Assembly: GCA_963738625.1 (NCBI GenBank)
Contig: CAVTXH010000003.1
Span: 992,001-1,056,000 of the forward strand
Length of the DNA stretch: 64,000 nt
Origin: UBA7672 sp963738625
GTDB taxonomy: Bacteria > Pseudomonadota > Alphaproteobacteria > Caulobacterales > Hyphomonadaceae
Direction of reading: 5' to 3'
Made by a program: the position numbers and the translations under genes. The notes beneath the pieces are model-generated. The model worked only from the letters and a program-made list of their open reading frames with translations. It was not told where the DNA came from and did no database searches. Below are positions 46,570 to 57,288 of this stretch, piece by piece (the first letter of the stretch is position 1; every line of letters starts with the position of its first letter).

Positions 46570-47517
46570 TTGATTGTCAGGGTCGCCCAAGTCGGCTGCG
46601 GGTATTGGGGCCGCAATCTTGCGCGGAACTTCAAGCAGCTCGGTGCGCTGGCGGCCGTGTGCGACCAGAATCTGGATACCGCTCGTCGCGAAGCCGAAGT
46701 CAACGACGTGCCGGCGCGCGCGCTGGAAGATGTGCTGGCGGATCCCACAGTAAGCGCGATCGCCACAGCTTCTCCGGCGGAGGCGCATGCAGACATAGCG
46801 TTGCGGGCGTTTGCGGCTGGCAAGCATGTCTTCGTTGAGAAGCCGATCGCACTTTCGATTGCCGACGCCGAGACAATGCGCGACGCGGCGGATAAGGCGG
46901 GACGTGTGCTGATGGTAGGCCATCTGCTGCAGTATCATCCGGCCTTCGAAACGCTGCTGCGGCTGGTCCGAAATGGCGAACTCGGCAAGTTGCGGTACGC
47001 TTATTCGAACCGCCTCTCGCTAGGGAAGCTCCGTACCGAAGAAAACGCGCTCTGGAGCTTTGCCCCGCATGACGTGTCCATGTTGCTGGCCGTGTTCGGC
47101 GAGGAGCCCGTGAAGGTGACGGGTTCCGGCGGCGCATACGTCACGCCGAACATCGAGGACGAGTACCGGCTCGACATGACGTTCAAGGGCGGCGGGCGCG
47201 CGCACGTGTTCGCTTCATGGTTGCATCCGTTCAAAGAACATCGTCTGGTCCTGGTTGGCGAGACCGCGATGGCAGTGTTCGAAGACTCGCTGGCTGGCAA
47301 GGACAAGCTGAGGCTCTACCGTCACCAGATCGACACATCAGGCCGGGTACCCGAGCCGAAGAAGGCGGAGCCCGAATTCGTACCCTACCCAGCTTCGGAG
47401 CCGCTGCGGAACGAATGCCAGCATTTCCTTGATTGCTGCGAGGGCAAGACCAAGCCCCGGACGGATGCCAACGAAGCCATAGCCGTGCTTCGTACCCTTA
47501 TGGCGACAGGTCGGTAA
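46570..47517 (+). CDS. Gfo/Idh/MocA oxidoreductase, WbpB-like
   Basis: A 315-residue NAD-dependent sugar dehydrogenase. VRVAQVGCGYWGRNLARNF is the Rossmann loop, HVFVEKPIALS contains the conserved EKP catalytic lysine, and VGHLLQYHPAFE and FAPHDVSMLLAVFG carry the conserved histidines. It fits WbpB/WlbA, which oxidises C3 of UDP-GlcNAcA and couples to the WbpE aminotransferase encoded next. The start is TTG at 46570 with GGAGAG just upstream. With wbpE and wbpA it forms a compact group. Confidence 0.85.
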   Translation: MIVRVAQVGCGYWGRNLARNFKQLGALAAVCDQNLDTARREAEVNDVPARALEDVLADPTVSAIATASPAEAHADIALRAFAAGKHVFVEKPIALSIADAETMRDAADKAGRVLMVGHLLQYHPAFETLLRLVRNGELGKLRYAYSNRLSLGKLRTEENALWSFAPHDVSMLLAVFGEEPVKVTGSGGAYVTPNIEDEYRLDMTFKGGGRAHVFASWLHPFKEHRLVLVGETAMAVFEDSLAGKDKLRLYRHQIDTSGRVPEPKKAEPEFVPYPASEPLRNECQHFLDCCEGKTKPRTDANEAIAVLRTLMATGR

Positions 47518-47638
47518 GCACCTGATTTTGCTTACGGGAAAATCCTGCTCCCCGCGATAAAAAATACACACAATTCGCCTACCCAACCCTGGCATCGTGG
47601 GCTAACGACAGGGCTTCCGCATCCAAGGAGACGGCCCG

Positions 47639-48817
47639 TTGAGTATCGCTTTCATCGATCTTCAGGCCCAGCGCCGACGCATTTCGGGCAAGATCGATGC
47701 TGCCGTAAAGAAGACCATCGAGGGCGGCGCCTACATCATGGGCCCCGAGGTCACTGAGTTCGAGAAGCAGCTTTCTGCTTTCTCCGGCGCCAAGCGCACC
47801 ATCTCATGCGCCAACGGAACTGATGCGCTCGTCTTGCCGCTGATGGCGTGGGGTGTCGGCGAAGGCGACGCCGTGTTCTGCCCGAGCTTCACCTTCGCCG
47901 CGACGGCCGAGATCGTCCCATGGATCGGCGCGAGCCCGGTGTTCGTCGACATCCTGCCCGACACCTACAACATGGATCCCGCGCACCTCGATGCGGCGAT
48001 CAAGGCAGGTCCAAAGGCCAAGGCAAGCTCAAGCCGAAAGTCATCATCGCCGTCGACCTGTTCGGCCAGCCGGCCGACTATCCGGCGATCGCCGAGATCG
48101 CGAAGCAGCTACGGTCTCAAGCTGATCGCCGACTCCGCCCAGGGCTTCGGCTGCACGCTAGACGGCAAGCATCCCGATCGCAATGGGCCGACTGCGTCAC
48201 CACCAGCTTCTTCCCGGCAAAGCCGCTTGGCTGCTATGGCGACGGCGGCGCGATCCAGACCAACGACAAGGACCTCGGCGACCTGATCGACAGCCTGCGC
48301 GTCCACGGCAAGGCCACGCAAGACCGACGTCGAAAAGCAGAAGTTCGAGCACGATCCGAAATACCTGAACGTCCGCGTCGGTCTGAACAGCCGGCTCGAC
48401 ACAATCCAGGCTGCAATCCTGATCGAGAAGCTGGCGATCTTCGCCGATGAGATCGAGAAGCGGAACGCCGTCGCCGACCGCTACGCCAGAGGCCTCAAGG
48501 GCTACGTCAATTCGACGCCGACGGTGATCAGGGGCGGCGTCTCGACCTGGGCGCAGTACACGATCGAGGTGAGCGACCGCGATGGACTCGCCGCGCATCT
48601 CAAGACGCGAGGATGTGCCGACTGCCGTCTACTATCCCATTCCGATTCACAAGCAGAGCAATCTATTCGCGTCTACCCGAAGGGCCCCGGCGGACTTCCG
48701 GTGTCCGAAGCCAAGGCCGGCAGGGTCATCAGCCTGCCGATGCATCCCTATCTCGAGCCTGCCGTGCAGGATCAGATCATAGAGAAAATCCGTGCCTTCA
48801 ACGGGGGAAAAGCGTGA
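47639..48817 (+). pseudogene. UDP-3-keto-GlcNAcA aminotransferase (WbpE-like), many frameshifts as read
   Basis: Starts at TTG 47639 with AAGGAG eight bases upstream: LSIAFIDLQAQRRRISGKID, then NGTDALVLPLMAWGVGEGD and PSFTFAATAEIVPWIGASP, all typical of WbpE/WlbC aminotransferases. After about 48025 the frame changes repeatedly: VIIAVDLFGQPADYPAIAEI, LIADSAQGFGC (PLP Asp), TTSFFPAKPLGCYGDGGAIQ (PLP lysine), GLNSRLDTIQAAIL, YYPIPIHKQSNLF and VISLPMHPYL lie in order over three frames, with at least five indels. Total length (about 393 codons) is right for the family, so an error-prone stretch is likely. The stop overlaps the wbpA start (GTGA). Confidence 0.8.
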
Positions 48818-50232
48818 GAGTAAAGAACATCGCAGAGCGGCGCGTGGGTGTCGCAGAGCGCAAGGTCGCAACCAAGACCGCTGAGAAGCGGCCGACGGCC
48901 TCGGCAATGGCGGCGGAATATGCCCGTAAGGCCAAGGAACGTGACCTGACCATCGGCATCCTGGGCCTTGGCTATGTCGGCCTACCGCTCGCCGAAGCCT
49001 TCCTGAAGGCGGGTTTCCGCGTGCTCGGCTTCGACATCGACGAGAGCAAGATCGAGGCGATCAAGGCCGGGCGCACCTATATCGAACACATCGAGGACAA
49101 GCGCATCGCCGCGATGAACGCGACCAAGCGCCTCGAAGTCACCTGCTCCGACAAGCGGCTTGCCGCCGCCGATGCGCTGCTGATGTGCGTGCCGACACCA
49201 CTCAACGCGCACCGCGAGCCGGACATCTCCTACGTCGAACGCACCACGGAACTGATCGCGAAGCGCCTGCGCCCGGGCCAGCTCGTCGTCCTGGAATCGA
49301 CCACCTATCCCGGTACCAGCGACGAGGTCGTGAAGGTGATCCTGGAGAAGACTGGCCTCAAGGCAGGCCGCGACTTCGCCATCGCCTACTCGCCTGAGCG
49401 CGAAGATCCGGGCAACGTCAACTTCTCGACGGGCAGCATCCCGAAGGTCGTTGGCGCCAACACCAATCCCGAGCGTGACATGGCCATTGCGATCTACGAG
49501 ACGATCACCAAGGTCGTTCCCGTCAGCGACATGAAGACGGCCGAGGCCGTGAAGCTGACGGAGAACATCTTCCGTCTCGTCAACATCGCGCTTGTCAACG
49601 AACTCAAGGTCGTCTTTCAGGGCATGGACATTGACATCTGGGAAGTGATCGACGGCGCCAAGACCAAGCCGTTCGGCTTCATGCCCTTCTATCCGGGGCC
49701 CGGACTCGGTGGTCACTGCATCCCGATCGATCCCTTCTACCTCACGTGGAAGGCGCGGGCGCATGGCGAGACCACGCGCTTCATCGAGCTGGCCGGAGAT
49801 GTCGTCACGCGCATGCCGCGATATGTGATCGAAATCCTCGCCGAAGCGATGAGCACGCGCCTGCATAAAGCCGTTGCCGGATCCAAGGTCTTGGTTGTCG
49901 GCCTAGCCTACAAGAAGAACGTCGATGACATGCGCGAGAGTCCCACGCTGCACCTGATACACCTGCTGCGCGAGCGCTCCGCGATCGTCGATTATCACGA
50001 CCCTCACATCCCAGCGGTCCCGCCCACGCGCGACCACCCCGAGTTCCAGGGCATGAAGTCGGTGAAGATCTCGCCGAAGACGCTGGCGAACTATGATTGC
50101 GTCCTCATCTCTACTGACCATGACGCGGTCGACTATGAGGAGCTGGTCCGCCATGCCCCGCTTGTCATTGACACCCGCAACGCGACTGCCCAGCTCTCGA
50201 AAGAGCTGCGCGCCCGCGTCGTCAAGGCGTAG
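48814..50232 (+). CDS. UDP-N-acetylglucosamine 6-dehydrogenase (WbpA-like)
   Basis: Oxidises UDP-GlcNAc to UDP-GlcNAcA with NAD. ILGLGYVGLPLAEAFLKAGF is the NAD loop, PTPLNAHREPDISYV and ESTTYPGTSDE follow, and GGHCIPIDPFYLTWKA contains the catalytic Cys302; GLAYKKNVDDMRESP starts the UDP-binding domain. The 472 residues include an Arg/Lys/Ala-rich N-terminal extension of about 45; an in-frame ATG at 48907 would remove most of it, so the true start could be there. GTG 48814 overlaps the previous stop. It is the entry step of the ManNAc3NAcA pathway. Confidence 0.88.
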   Translation: MRVKNIAERRVGVAERKVATKTAEKRPTASAMAAEYARKAKERDLTIGILGLGYVGLPLAEAFLKAGFRVLGFDIDESKIEAIKAGRTYIEHIEDKRIAAMNATKRLEVTCSDKRLAAADALLMCVPTPLNAHREPDISYVERTTELIAKRLRPGQLVVLESTTYPGTSDEVVKVILEKTGLKAGRDFAIAYSPEREDPGNVNFSTGSIPKVVGANTNPERDMAIAIYETITKVVPVSDMKTAEAVKLTENIFRLVNIALVNELKVVFQGMDIDIWEVIDGAKTKPFGFMPFYPGPGLGGHCIPIDPFYLTWKARAHGETTRFIELAGDVVTRMPRYVIEILAEAMSTRLHKAVAGSKVLVVGLAYKKNVDDMRESPTLHLIHLLRERSAIVDYHDPHIPAVPPTRDHPEFQGMKSVKISPKTLANYDCVLISTDHDAVDYEELVRHAPLVIDTRNATAQLSKELRARVVKA

Positions 50233-50265
50233 GTACGTGAACGGCGCCGCCGCAAGGTGGCGCTG

Positions 50266-51393
50266 ATGACATCGATCCTCCTGATCACGCGGCACTATCC
50301 GCCCGCCGTCAGCGGCGGCGCGAAGCGGCCATTCCTGCTAGCGCAAGCATTGCGACGCGCGGGCGTCGAGGTTCGCATATGCGCGCCCTCCCTGCCCGAT
50401 GGGGAACCGGGCTGGGCATTGCCGCACCCGAACCGGGACCCCCCCACTGGAAATTCGCCTGACCGTTTCAGCCTTCGCGCCATCGGCCGCGACCTCCTGC
50501 TGTGGCCCGACCCCGACATCCGCTGGTGCCGCCGTGCGGCGCAGGTCGTAATCGCCAGCGGCTGGAAGCCGGACTGGGTGCTATCGACCAGCCCGCCGGA
50601 GTCCATCCATGTGGCGGGCGAGATGCTTGCGCGTCGCACAGGCGCCCGCTGGATCGCGGATTTCCGGGATCTCTGGCTACAGAATCCCCATCGCAGAGAG
50701 CGCAGGCGATTCTACAGGCAGATCGGCGAGCGGCTCCTGGCAGGACGTCTCCTCGCGCGCGCTGACCTCGCGCTGGCGGTTGATCCGGTCGTCGGCGCCG
50801 AAGCATCGAAGCTTGGCGCAAGACGCGTTGTCATTCTGCCTCACTTCGTTGCCGGTACAATGCCGACGCCGGCGCGGCTGCCCGGCGGCGTCTACCTGCT
50901 CCACGCCGGCTCGGTCGCCCTCTCGGATCCGGACGCGGACATCCGGGACTTGCTTGGCCCCTTCGAGGTCGCGTCTTCCAGGAATGCCGATCTGCGCCTG
51001 GTTTTCGTTGGCAGGCTTACGGATGCCGAGGCCTGCGCCATTGCGGCCAGCCCAGCGTCGTCGCGCATCGAGACGCTCGGCGTCCGGCCCCTCGAGGAGA
51101 CGCTCGCCTTGATGGCCGGCGCCGACGGCCTAGTCTTCGTTGCATCTGGCAAGATGCACGTGCCCCCAAGCAAGCTGGTCGACTACCTGGCCGTGGGACG
51201 GCCGATCATCGCCTGCGGCGACGGTGCGTGGCGTGCAGACCCACGCGTTCCACCCGGCGAGGCTGCGCTAGCCATGTCGGATGTAGCCGCCGCTCCGCGC
51301 TCCAGCGCTCCGAAGCCGCCGACTGCCGATGAATCAGCCTCGCAGCTGCTTGCGTTGCTGTCCGTTGCTTCGGGGCGCAGCCGGCCAGCATAG
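50266..51393 (+). CDS. Glycosyltransferase family 4
   Basis: A 375-residue GT-B glycosyltransferase. ITRHYPPAVSGGAKRPFLLA is the N-terminal glycine-rich acceptor loop, WIADFRDLWLQNPH a conserved central motif, and the C-terminal half has LVFVGRLTDAEACAIA and VPPSKLVDYLAVGRPIIA as donor-binding region. Its N-terminus resembles WbuB-like enzymes that add acetamido sugars, which would fit UDP-ManNAc3NAcA made by its neighbours, though this is inference. It lies 33 bases after wbpA and ends the polysaccharide locus. Confidence 0.82.
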   Translation: MTSILLITRHYPPAVSGGAKRPFLLAQALRRAGVEVRICAPSLPDGEPGWALPHPNRDPPTGNSPDRFSLRAIGRDLLLWPDPDIRWCRRAAQVVIASGWKPDWVLSTSPPESIHVAGEMLARRTGARWIADFRDLWLQNPHRRERRRFYRQIGERLLAGRLLARADLALAVDPVVGAEASKLGARRVVILPHFVAGTMPTPARLPGGVYLLHAGSVALSDPDADIRDLLGPFEVASSRNADLRLVFVGRLTDAEACAIAASPASSRIETLGVRPLEETLALMAGADGLVFVASGKMHVPPSKLVDYLAVGRPIIACGDGAWRADPRVPPGEAALAMSDVAAAPRSSAPKPPTADESASQLLALLSVASGRSRPA

Positions 51394-51716
51394 AGCGGCG
51401 ATCAGTTCTGGGCACGCGTTAGCGTGGACTTATGTAGCATCTGCACCAAGCAAATGAATCCTGCGGGGCCATTTTCAGTGGATGAGCACCGACGACATGG
51501 ATGCCTTGCTTGGAAAGCGGGACGACCGTCCGCGCAGGTTCAGGGCCCTTCAGTCTGCTATCTTCCACATGCCAATGGCGAAACCTGCCAAGCCGAGTTC
51601 AACCTGCCTCGCAATCATAGCCCTTGGCGTCGGGCATCACCCGGCGACAGGCGATCCATCTACAGTAACTCAGACGAGCCGTTGAGAACTTCTGCTTCGC
51701 CGTTTAGGGTACCTCC
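51394..51716. other. Intergenic region at the end of the polysaccharide locus
   Basis: A 323-base stretch. A frame from 51424 begins VDLCSICTKQMNPAGPFSVD, with a Cys pair, but soon becomes Ser/Pro-rich and runs into the next small gene in another frame, so I do not call it. No clear terminator was found. Confidence 0.35.
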
Positions 51717-51980
51717 ATGCGAATCTATTTGTTCAAGTCTCTGCAGCAAGACATCTACGGTTTTGAAGTCCAAGCCACTGGAATAAATCTTCCTCTGGAG
51801 CGGGGCCCGTGGAGGTTTGTATCCCGAGCAGAAACTACCGAGCAGCCTGAACCGTTCCATGGCCTGCTATGGCGCGATGTTTGCAAGGGCATCCGAGCTC
51901 GTGGCTTTCATCTATTCGCGCCACCGGTGAAGCTGGAAGAGCCGGTTGCGCACCCAGCGCGTCGCGCCGCTAGCTCCTAA
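51717..51980 (+). CDS. Small hypothetical protein
   Basis: An 87-residue frame, MRIYLFKSLQQDIYGFEVQA followed by LPLERGPWRFV and IRARGFHLF. The mix of an IYLF strand, a GPW motif and a final G-F-x-L-F strand resembles small conserved hypothetical proteins of about 70 residues in alphaproteobacteria. It has no signal peptide or membrane segment, and its last 20 residues are basic and look like an extension. Function unknown. The following 262 bases up to dnaE2 contain nothing I recognise. Confidence 0.5.
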   Translation: MRIYLFKSLQQDIYGFEVQATGINLPLERGPWRFVSRAETTEQPEPFHGLLWRDVCKGIRARGFHLFAPPVKLEEPVAHPARRAASS

Positions 51981-52242
51981 ACATTCCAAACATTTTGCTG
52001 CTTCGACAGTGCTTCGGCAACCACTCGAAGCGTGTTGCAAGCGTACGACCAGCTTGACGCATAGTCGGCAGGTTGCCGCTGAAAGAATGTTGTCATTGCC
52101 TCCACAATTGGCGGAACCTCGTACTCGCTCGCGATTGCGGCACCTCATGCGGACAAGTCCGGTATGCTGACCAAACAATTGTCGCGCTGCGACATCGAGT
52201 GAACCCAGCGTGACTTACCGAGAGGCTGTGGCGCAATCGCTC

Positions 52243-55200
52243 TCAATGAAAATCCCGCGACTTCGGGAGGATGCGGACGTTGCGGGGGTGGCGGTGCATG
52301 CCGGCGGGCTGGCCGTCGGTCTGGTTACGCTGGGGGTGCTTGATTTCGTCGGCGCGGGTGAGTTCGATTTCTGCGACGTGATCCTCGGAGAGCCGCTCCA
52401 GCTCCGCTGTTCGGTCGATGATGCGGGCGCCCATGAGGTGGGTGACGCCTTCGGGGCTTCGCTGCACCCTGCCCTCGATCAACAAGCAGACGCGCGCCCA
52501 TGACTTCGGCGCGGAATTTCTCGAACGTGCGCGCCCAGACCAGCGCGTTGGTGATGCCGGTTTCGTCTTCCAGCGTGATGAAGATGGCTTTCCCCGTGCC
52601 GGGCCGCTGGCGCACGAGGACGATGCCGGCGGTGCGCGTCCAGCTTCCATCGCGCAGGGCGGATGTTTCGGCGCAGGAGTTGATCCTCTCGCGCCGGAAA
52701 AGCGGACGCAGGATCTGCATCGGATGGGATTTCAGGGAGAGGCGCGCCGTCTGGTAGTCGGCGGCGACATGCTCGCCCAGCAGCATGGCCGGGAGATCGA
52801 CATCCGGCTCCTCTCCCAATTCGCGCGCCTGCGCGGCGGCGAACAGCGGCAAGAGATCGTCATCCGGCAGGCGGCGCACCTGCCACAGCGCCTCGCGCCT
52901 CCCCTGCGCAAGCGACTGGAAAGCGTCGGCATCGGCAAGCTTGCGCAGCATCGGCGATGAAACGCCGCCGCGCTCGCGCATATCCTCGACGCTGGCATAG
53001 CCGCCGCCCCGCTGCGCCACGAGCGCATGGGCTTCCTCTTCCCGAATCCCATCGAGCTGGCGGAAGCCCAGACGCAACGCCGGAGCAGCGCCCTCGCACG
53101 GCTCGAGCGTGTTGTCGTAGCAGCTGAAATTCACATCCACCGGGCGGATTTCCGCGCCATGCTCCTGCGCATCGCGCACGATCTGCGCCGGGGCGTAAAA
53201 GCCCATCGGTTGCGAGTTGAGCAGAGCGCAGGCGAAAGCGGCGGGGTGATAGCGCTTGATCCAGGACGAGACATAGACGAGCTGCGCGAACGCGGCGGCG
53301 TGGCTTTCGGGGAAGCCGTAGGAGCCGAAGCCCTTGATCTGCTCGAAGCAACGCTGGGCGAAATCGCGCGCATAGCCTCGGCGGACCATGCCTTCGACCA
53401 TCTTTTCTTCGAACAGATGGATCGTTCCGACATTGCGGAACGTCGCCATGGCGCGGCGCAGCTTGTTGGCGTCCTCTGGCGAGAATCTTGCCGCCACCAT
53501 GGCGAGCTTCATGGCCTGTTCCTGGAACAAGGGAACGCCATAGGTCGCCTTGAGCAGATTGTAGAGTTCGTCGGGCGGCCCGTGTTCTGGCGCGGGCGAT
53601 GGAAAGTCGACTTTTTCGACGCCGCTGCGCCGGCGCAGATAGGGATGGACCATGTTGCCCTGGATGGGGCCGGGGCGAACGATCGCGACCTCGATGACGA
53701 GGTCGTAGAAAATCCTCGGCTTCAGGCGCGGAAGCATGCTGATCTGCGCGCGGCTTTCGACCTGGAAGACGCCGAGCGAATCGCCCTTGCACAGCATGTC
53801 GTAGACGGCCGGGTCTTCCGCCGGAATATCCTGCAGGCCGAGCTTCGGACCGCCATGGAGGTGGATCAGGTCGAACGCCTTGCGGATGCAGGTGAGCATG
53901 CCGAGGGCGAGGATATCGACCTTCATCAAGCGGAGTTCGTCGATATCTTCCTTGTCCCATTCGATGAACGTGCGATCATCCATCGCCGCATTGCCGATGG
54001 GCACAAGTTCGTCGAGACGATCGCGCGCGAGAACGAAGCCGCCGACGTGCTGCGAAAGATGGCGCGGGAAGCCCAGCAGACGCCGGGCGAAATTGAGCGC
54101 GCGATGCAGCACGGGATTCGAGGGATCGAGGCCGGCCTGGCGAAGCTGGGCGTCGACCGGGGCGCCGCCCCAGCTGCCCCAGACAAGGCCTGAAAGACGG
54201 GCGGTTACGTCGTCGGTGAGACCGAGCACCTTGCCGACCTCGCGCATCGCGCTACGGGGGCGATAGTGGATGACGGTTGCGGCTATGCCGGCGCGATGAC
54301 GGCCATAGCGGGTGTATATGTACTGGATGATTTCTTCCCGCCGCTCGTGCTCGAAATCCACGTCGACGTCGGGAGGCTCCTTGCGCTCATCGGACATGAA
54401 GCGGGCAAAGAGGAGGTCAAAGCGCGCGGGGTCGACCGAGGTTATGCCCAGCACGTAGCAGACGGCGGAGTTGGCGGCGGAGCCCCTGCCCTGACAGAGA
54501 ATGCCCATGTCGCGCGCCACACGCACGACGTCGTACAATGTGAGAAAGTAGCGCGCGTAGTCGTGCTTCCTGAAGAACTCCAGCTCCAGATTGAGAAGCC
54601 CTTCGACCTTTTCCGGTATCCCGTCCGGATACTTCATGCGGGCGTGAAACCAGGTCCGGTCCTCGAGATAGTCCTGATCATTCCAGCCAGGCGGCACGGG
54701 CTCGTCAGGGTATTCGTATTTGAGCTGGCCAAGCTCGAAGTCGATACGGTCGATGAAGTTCTTCGTTTCGGCGATCGCTTCAGGCGCCTTGGCGAATAGC
54801 CGCGCCATTTCCTGCGGAAGCTTCAGATGGCGTTCGGCGTTGGCTTCGAGCAGGCGGCCCGCTTCCTCGATTTTTACGCCCTCGCGGATGCAGGTCATGA
54901 TGTCCTGCAGGTCTCGCTGGTCCGGGGAGTGATAGAGCGCATCGTTAATGGCAAGGAGCGGAACGTTCGCAGAGGCGGCGACGCGTTTCAGCTTCGCCAG
55001 CCTTCGCGCGTCATTGCCCCTGCGATTCATTGCAGCGCCAAGCCAGATAGCGCCCGGGCGCACATCGCGGATGCGAGACAAGAGGTCGGGCAACTCATCA
55101 GCTTGCCCGCCGGGGACTACGATCAGAAGCAGGTCGTCTGCATGCGCGAGCAGATCATCGAGCGTGATAAGGCACTCGCCTTTTTTTGCCCGCTGCTTGC

Positions 55201-55720
55201 CCGGAGCGGCGCGTGTATTGCCGACCGTCAGCAGGCGGCATAGGCGTCCCCAGCCATGGCGGTTTTCGGGATAGGCGATGATATCGGGCGTTCCGTCGGT
55301 GAAGACCAGGCGCGATCCAACGACGAGTTTGAACTTTTCGGCTTTGGCCTTCAGCGCGTCCGGATCCGCGATGCTTTTTGCTTCCGGGTGCTCGATCCAG
55401 ATGTGCTCGCCCGGCGATCCGCCCTCTCTCTCTTTCTTCGGCGCTGGCAGGCCATCTTCACGCAGCCGGTTGAGCGCGGTCCACGCACGGACGACGCCCG
55501 CCAGCGTGTTGCGGTCGGCGATGCCTATGCCGGCGTGACCCAACAGCAGCGCGGCGAGAACCATGTCCTGGCCGGTGGAGGCGCCACGAAGAAACGAGAA
55601 GTTGGTAGCCGCGGCTAGTTCGGCATAGGGCGCCGCCTCCATACGGACGGCGGGTGTTTCGCGCGCAGTGAATGGCACGACATTGTCGGGAGGCTCGCGC
55701 AGGATGGGCGGACCGCTCAT
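52243..55720 (-). CDS. dnaE2: Error-prone DNA polymerase, one frameshift near the C-terminus as read
   Basis: A C-family polymerase (ImuC/DnaE2) that extends past DNA lesions with ImuA and ImuB. The PHP domain starts YAELAAATNFSFLRGAS; the polymerase domain has GRGSAANSAVCYVLGIT, PPDVDVDFEHERREEIIQYI (catalytic aspartates) and SQHVGGFVL; helix-hairpin-helix and OB parts follow. Near 52485 one extra base breaks the frame after EVMGARLL; the other frame gives IEGRVQRSPEGVTHLMGARI to the stop at 52243, with the C-terminal DFH. Corrected length about 1158 residues. Its start overlaps the imuB stop by ATGA. Confidence 0.92.
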
Positions 55721-57288
55721 GCGAAGACCCCGTGGACATACCAGCGCGGTTTGGCGGCGTCATAGTGGCCGGCGCGGAAGAGCCAGAAGCGGCGGCCTTG
55801 GCGGTCTTCGATGCGGTAGTAGTCGCGCGTTGGCGCGTCTTCCTTGGCGCGCCACCATTCGGGCGCGATGCGTTCGGGGCCTTCGGCATGCACGATGACG
55901 TGCCGGAAGCGGCGCCAGGTGAAATGCAGGGGCGGGCCGTCGGGGACTTCGGCGGTCGCCTCGACCAGCTGGGGCGGATCGAAGAGCTGGGCGGGGCGCA
56001 GGGGCGGTTCCTCGGCTGTGGGGGACGGCCAGGGTGCGGCGGCGATGTCGCGATTTGCCGGGACGATGCGGGCGGCGCGATCGGGGTCGTGGGTGTTCTC
56101 GGGCAGGAAACGCACGACGCGATCGCTGCCGAAGCGGGTCGCCAGACGGTCGGCTAGGTCGGCGATCTCGTCCGACTCGATGGCGTGGCCGTCGAGGCCG
56201 GGCTGCAGCGCGTCGAGCGCATCGGCGGCGGGGATGGCGAGGCGGACCATGTCGAAGCCGAAGCCCGGATCGATCGGGTCGGCGAGGGAATCGAGCCGCT
56301 CGCGGAAGAGGCGCAGAACGACGCGGGCGTCGCGTATCGGGCGGCCGGTCTCGATGGCGATGCGGCGGACGGCGCCGTCGGCGCGGAAGAAGCTGGCTTC
56401 GAAGACGCGGCCGCCTTCCCTGCGCTCCCCGAGGCGCTCGCCCGCCTCGCGGCTGAGTTCAGCAAGGACGGCCTCGATGTCTTCGGTGCGGGCGATGGGT
56501 TCGGCGAAGCGGCGCTCGACCCAGAGCATGGGGATGGGGCGGCGCGGGGCAAGCGGCGTATCGGCCTCGCCGAGGACGCGGCGGAGGCGGAGCGTCATCT
56601 TCTCGCCGAAGCGGGCGGCGAAGGCGAGGCTCGGGCGGTCGGCGATGTCGCCGATGGTCTTGAGGCCGGCGCGGGAAATGGCGAGGCGGTCGTTCTCGTC
56701 GAGCTGGAGGGCGGCGATGGGGAGGGGGCGCACGGCGGCGGCGTCCTGCCCCGGGGGCACGATCGCGGTGCGGCCGTAGCGCGCGAGGGCGCGGGCGGCG
56801 TCAGGCGCATCGGCGATGACGGCGCGGACGTGGAAGCCGGCGCGGCGGAGGCGGGCGGAGAAAACCTGGCGCAGCTCGGCTTCGCCGCCGAAGAAGTGAT
56901 CGCAGCCGGTGATATCCATAAGGAGGCCGTCCGGAGCGTCCATGACTATGGTGGGGGAGAAGCGGTCGCAATCGTCGGCGATGCGGTCCAGCAGGGCGGC
57001 GTCGGCGAAGGCGTCGGCTTCCTCGACCCACAGGTCCGGGATGCGGGCGCGCGCATCGGCCAGGGTGAGGCCTGTCGCGAGCCCTGCACGCCGCGCCTCG
57101 GGACTGACGGCGACGATGCGCTGCGCGCCCTTCACCTTCTCGACGATGACCAGAGGCAGATCAGCCTGCGCGGCGGATGGCGCCGGCTGGCGCCGCATCA
57201 GCCGGTTCGCCGGCAGATAGGGGAACCATGCCGCCAGGTATCGTCGCGGCGTTCTTGAAAGCGCGATTGTCACGATCCCATTCCACAA
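55717..57288 (-). CDS. imuB: Y-family polymerase-like mutasome protein ImuB
   Basis: A 523-residue UmuC/DinB-like protein without its own polymerase activity in characterised members; it links ImuA and DnaE2 to the sliding clamp. YLAAWFPYLPANRL is the typical start, LLMDITGCDHFFGGE stands where Y-family catalytic acids lie, and AARFGEKMTLRLRRVLG is the helix-hairpin-helix part. The C-terminal half has PAQLFDPPQLVEA, which may include a clamp-binding segment, and ends RDYYRIEDRQGRRFWLFRAG. The true start may be GTG 57273 rather than ATG 57288; either overlaps imuA by more than 100 bases. Confidence 0.9.
   Translation of the reverse strand: MWNGIVTIALSRTPRRYLAAWFPYLPANRLMRRQPAPSAAQADLPLVIVEKVKGAQRIVAVSPEARRAGLATGLTLADARARIPDLWVEEADAFADAALLDRIADDCDRFSPTIVMDAPDGLLMDITGCDHFFGGEAELRQVFSARLRRAGFHVRAVIADAPDAARALARYGRTAIVPPGQDAAAVRPLPIAALQLDENDRLAISRAGLKTIGDIADRPSLAFAARFGEKMTLRLRRVLGEADTPLAPRRPIPMLWVERRFAEPIARTEDIEAVLAELSREAGERLGERREGGRVFEASFFRADGAVRRIAIETGRPIRDARVVLRLFRERLDSLADPIDPGFGFDMVRLAIPAADALDALQPGLDGHAIESDEIADLADRLATRFGSDRVVRFLPENTHDPDRAARIVPANRDIAAAPWPSPTAEEPPLRPAQLFDPPQLVEATAEVPDGPPLHFTWRRFRHVIVHAEGPERIAPEWWRAKEDAPTRDYYRIEDRQGRRFWLFRAGHYDAAKPRWYVHGVFA

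Noticed and set aside
51912..52178. 88-residue minus-strand frame with several cysteines
   Set aside because: Cysteines are irregular, the composition is shadow-like, and it overlaps the better small gene at 51717.
53027..54193. 388-residue plus-strand frame inside dnaE2
   Set aside because: Antisense shadow of a conserved polymerase.
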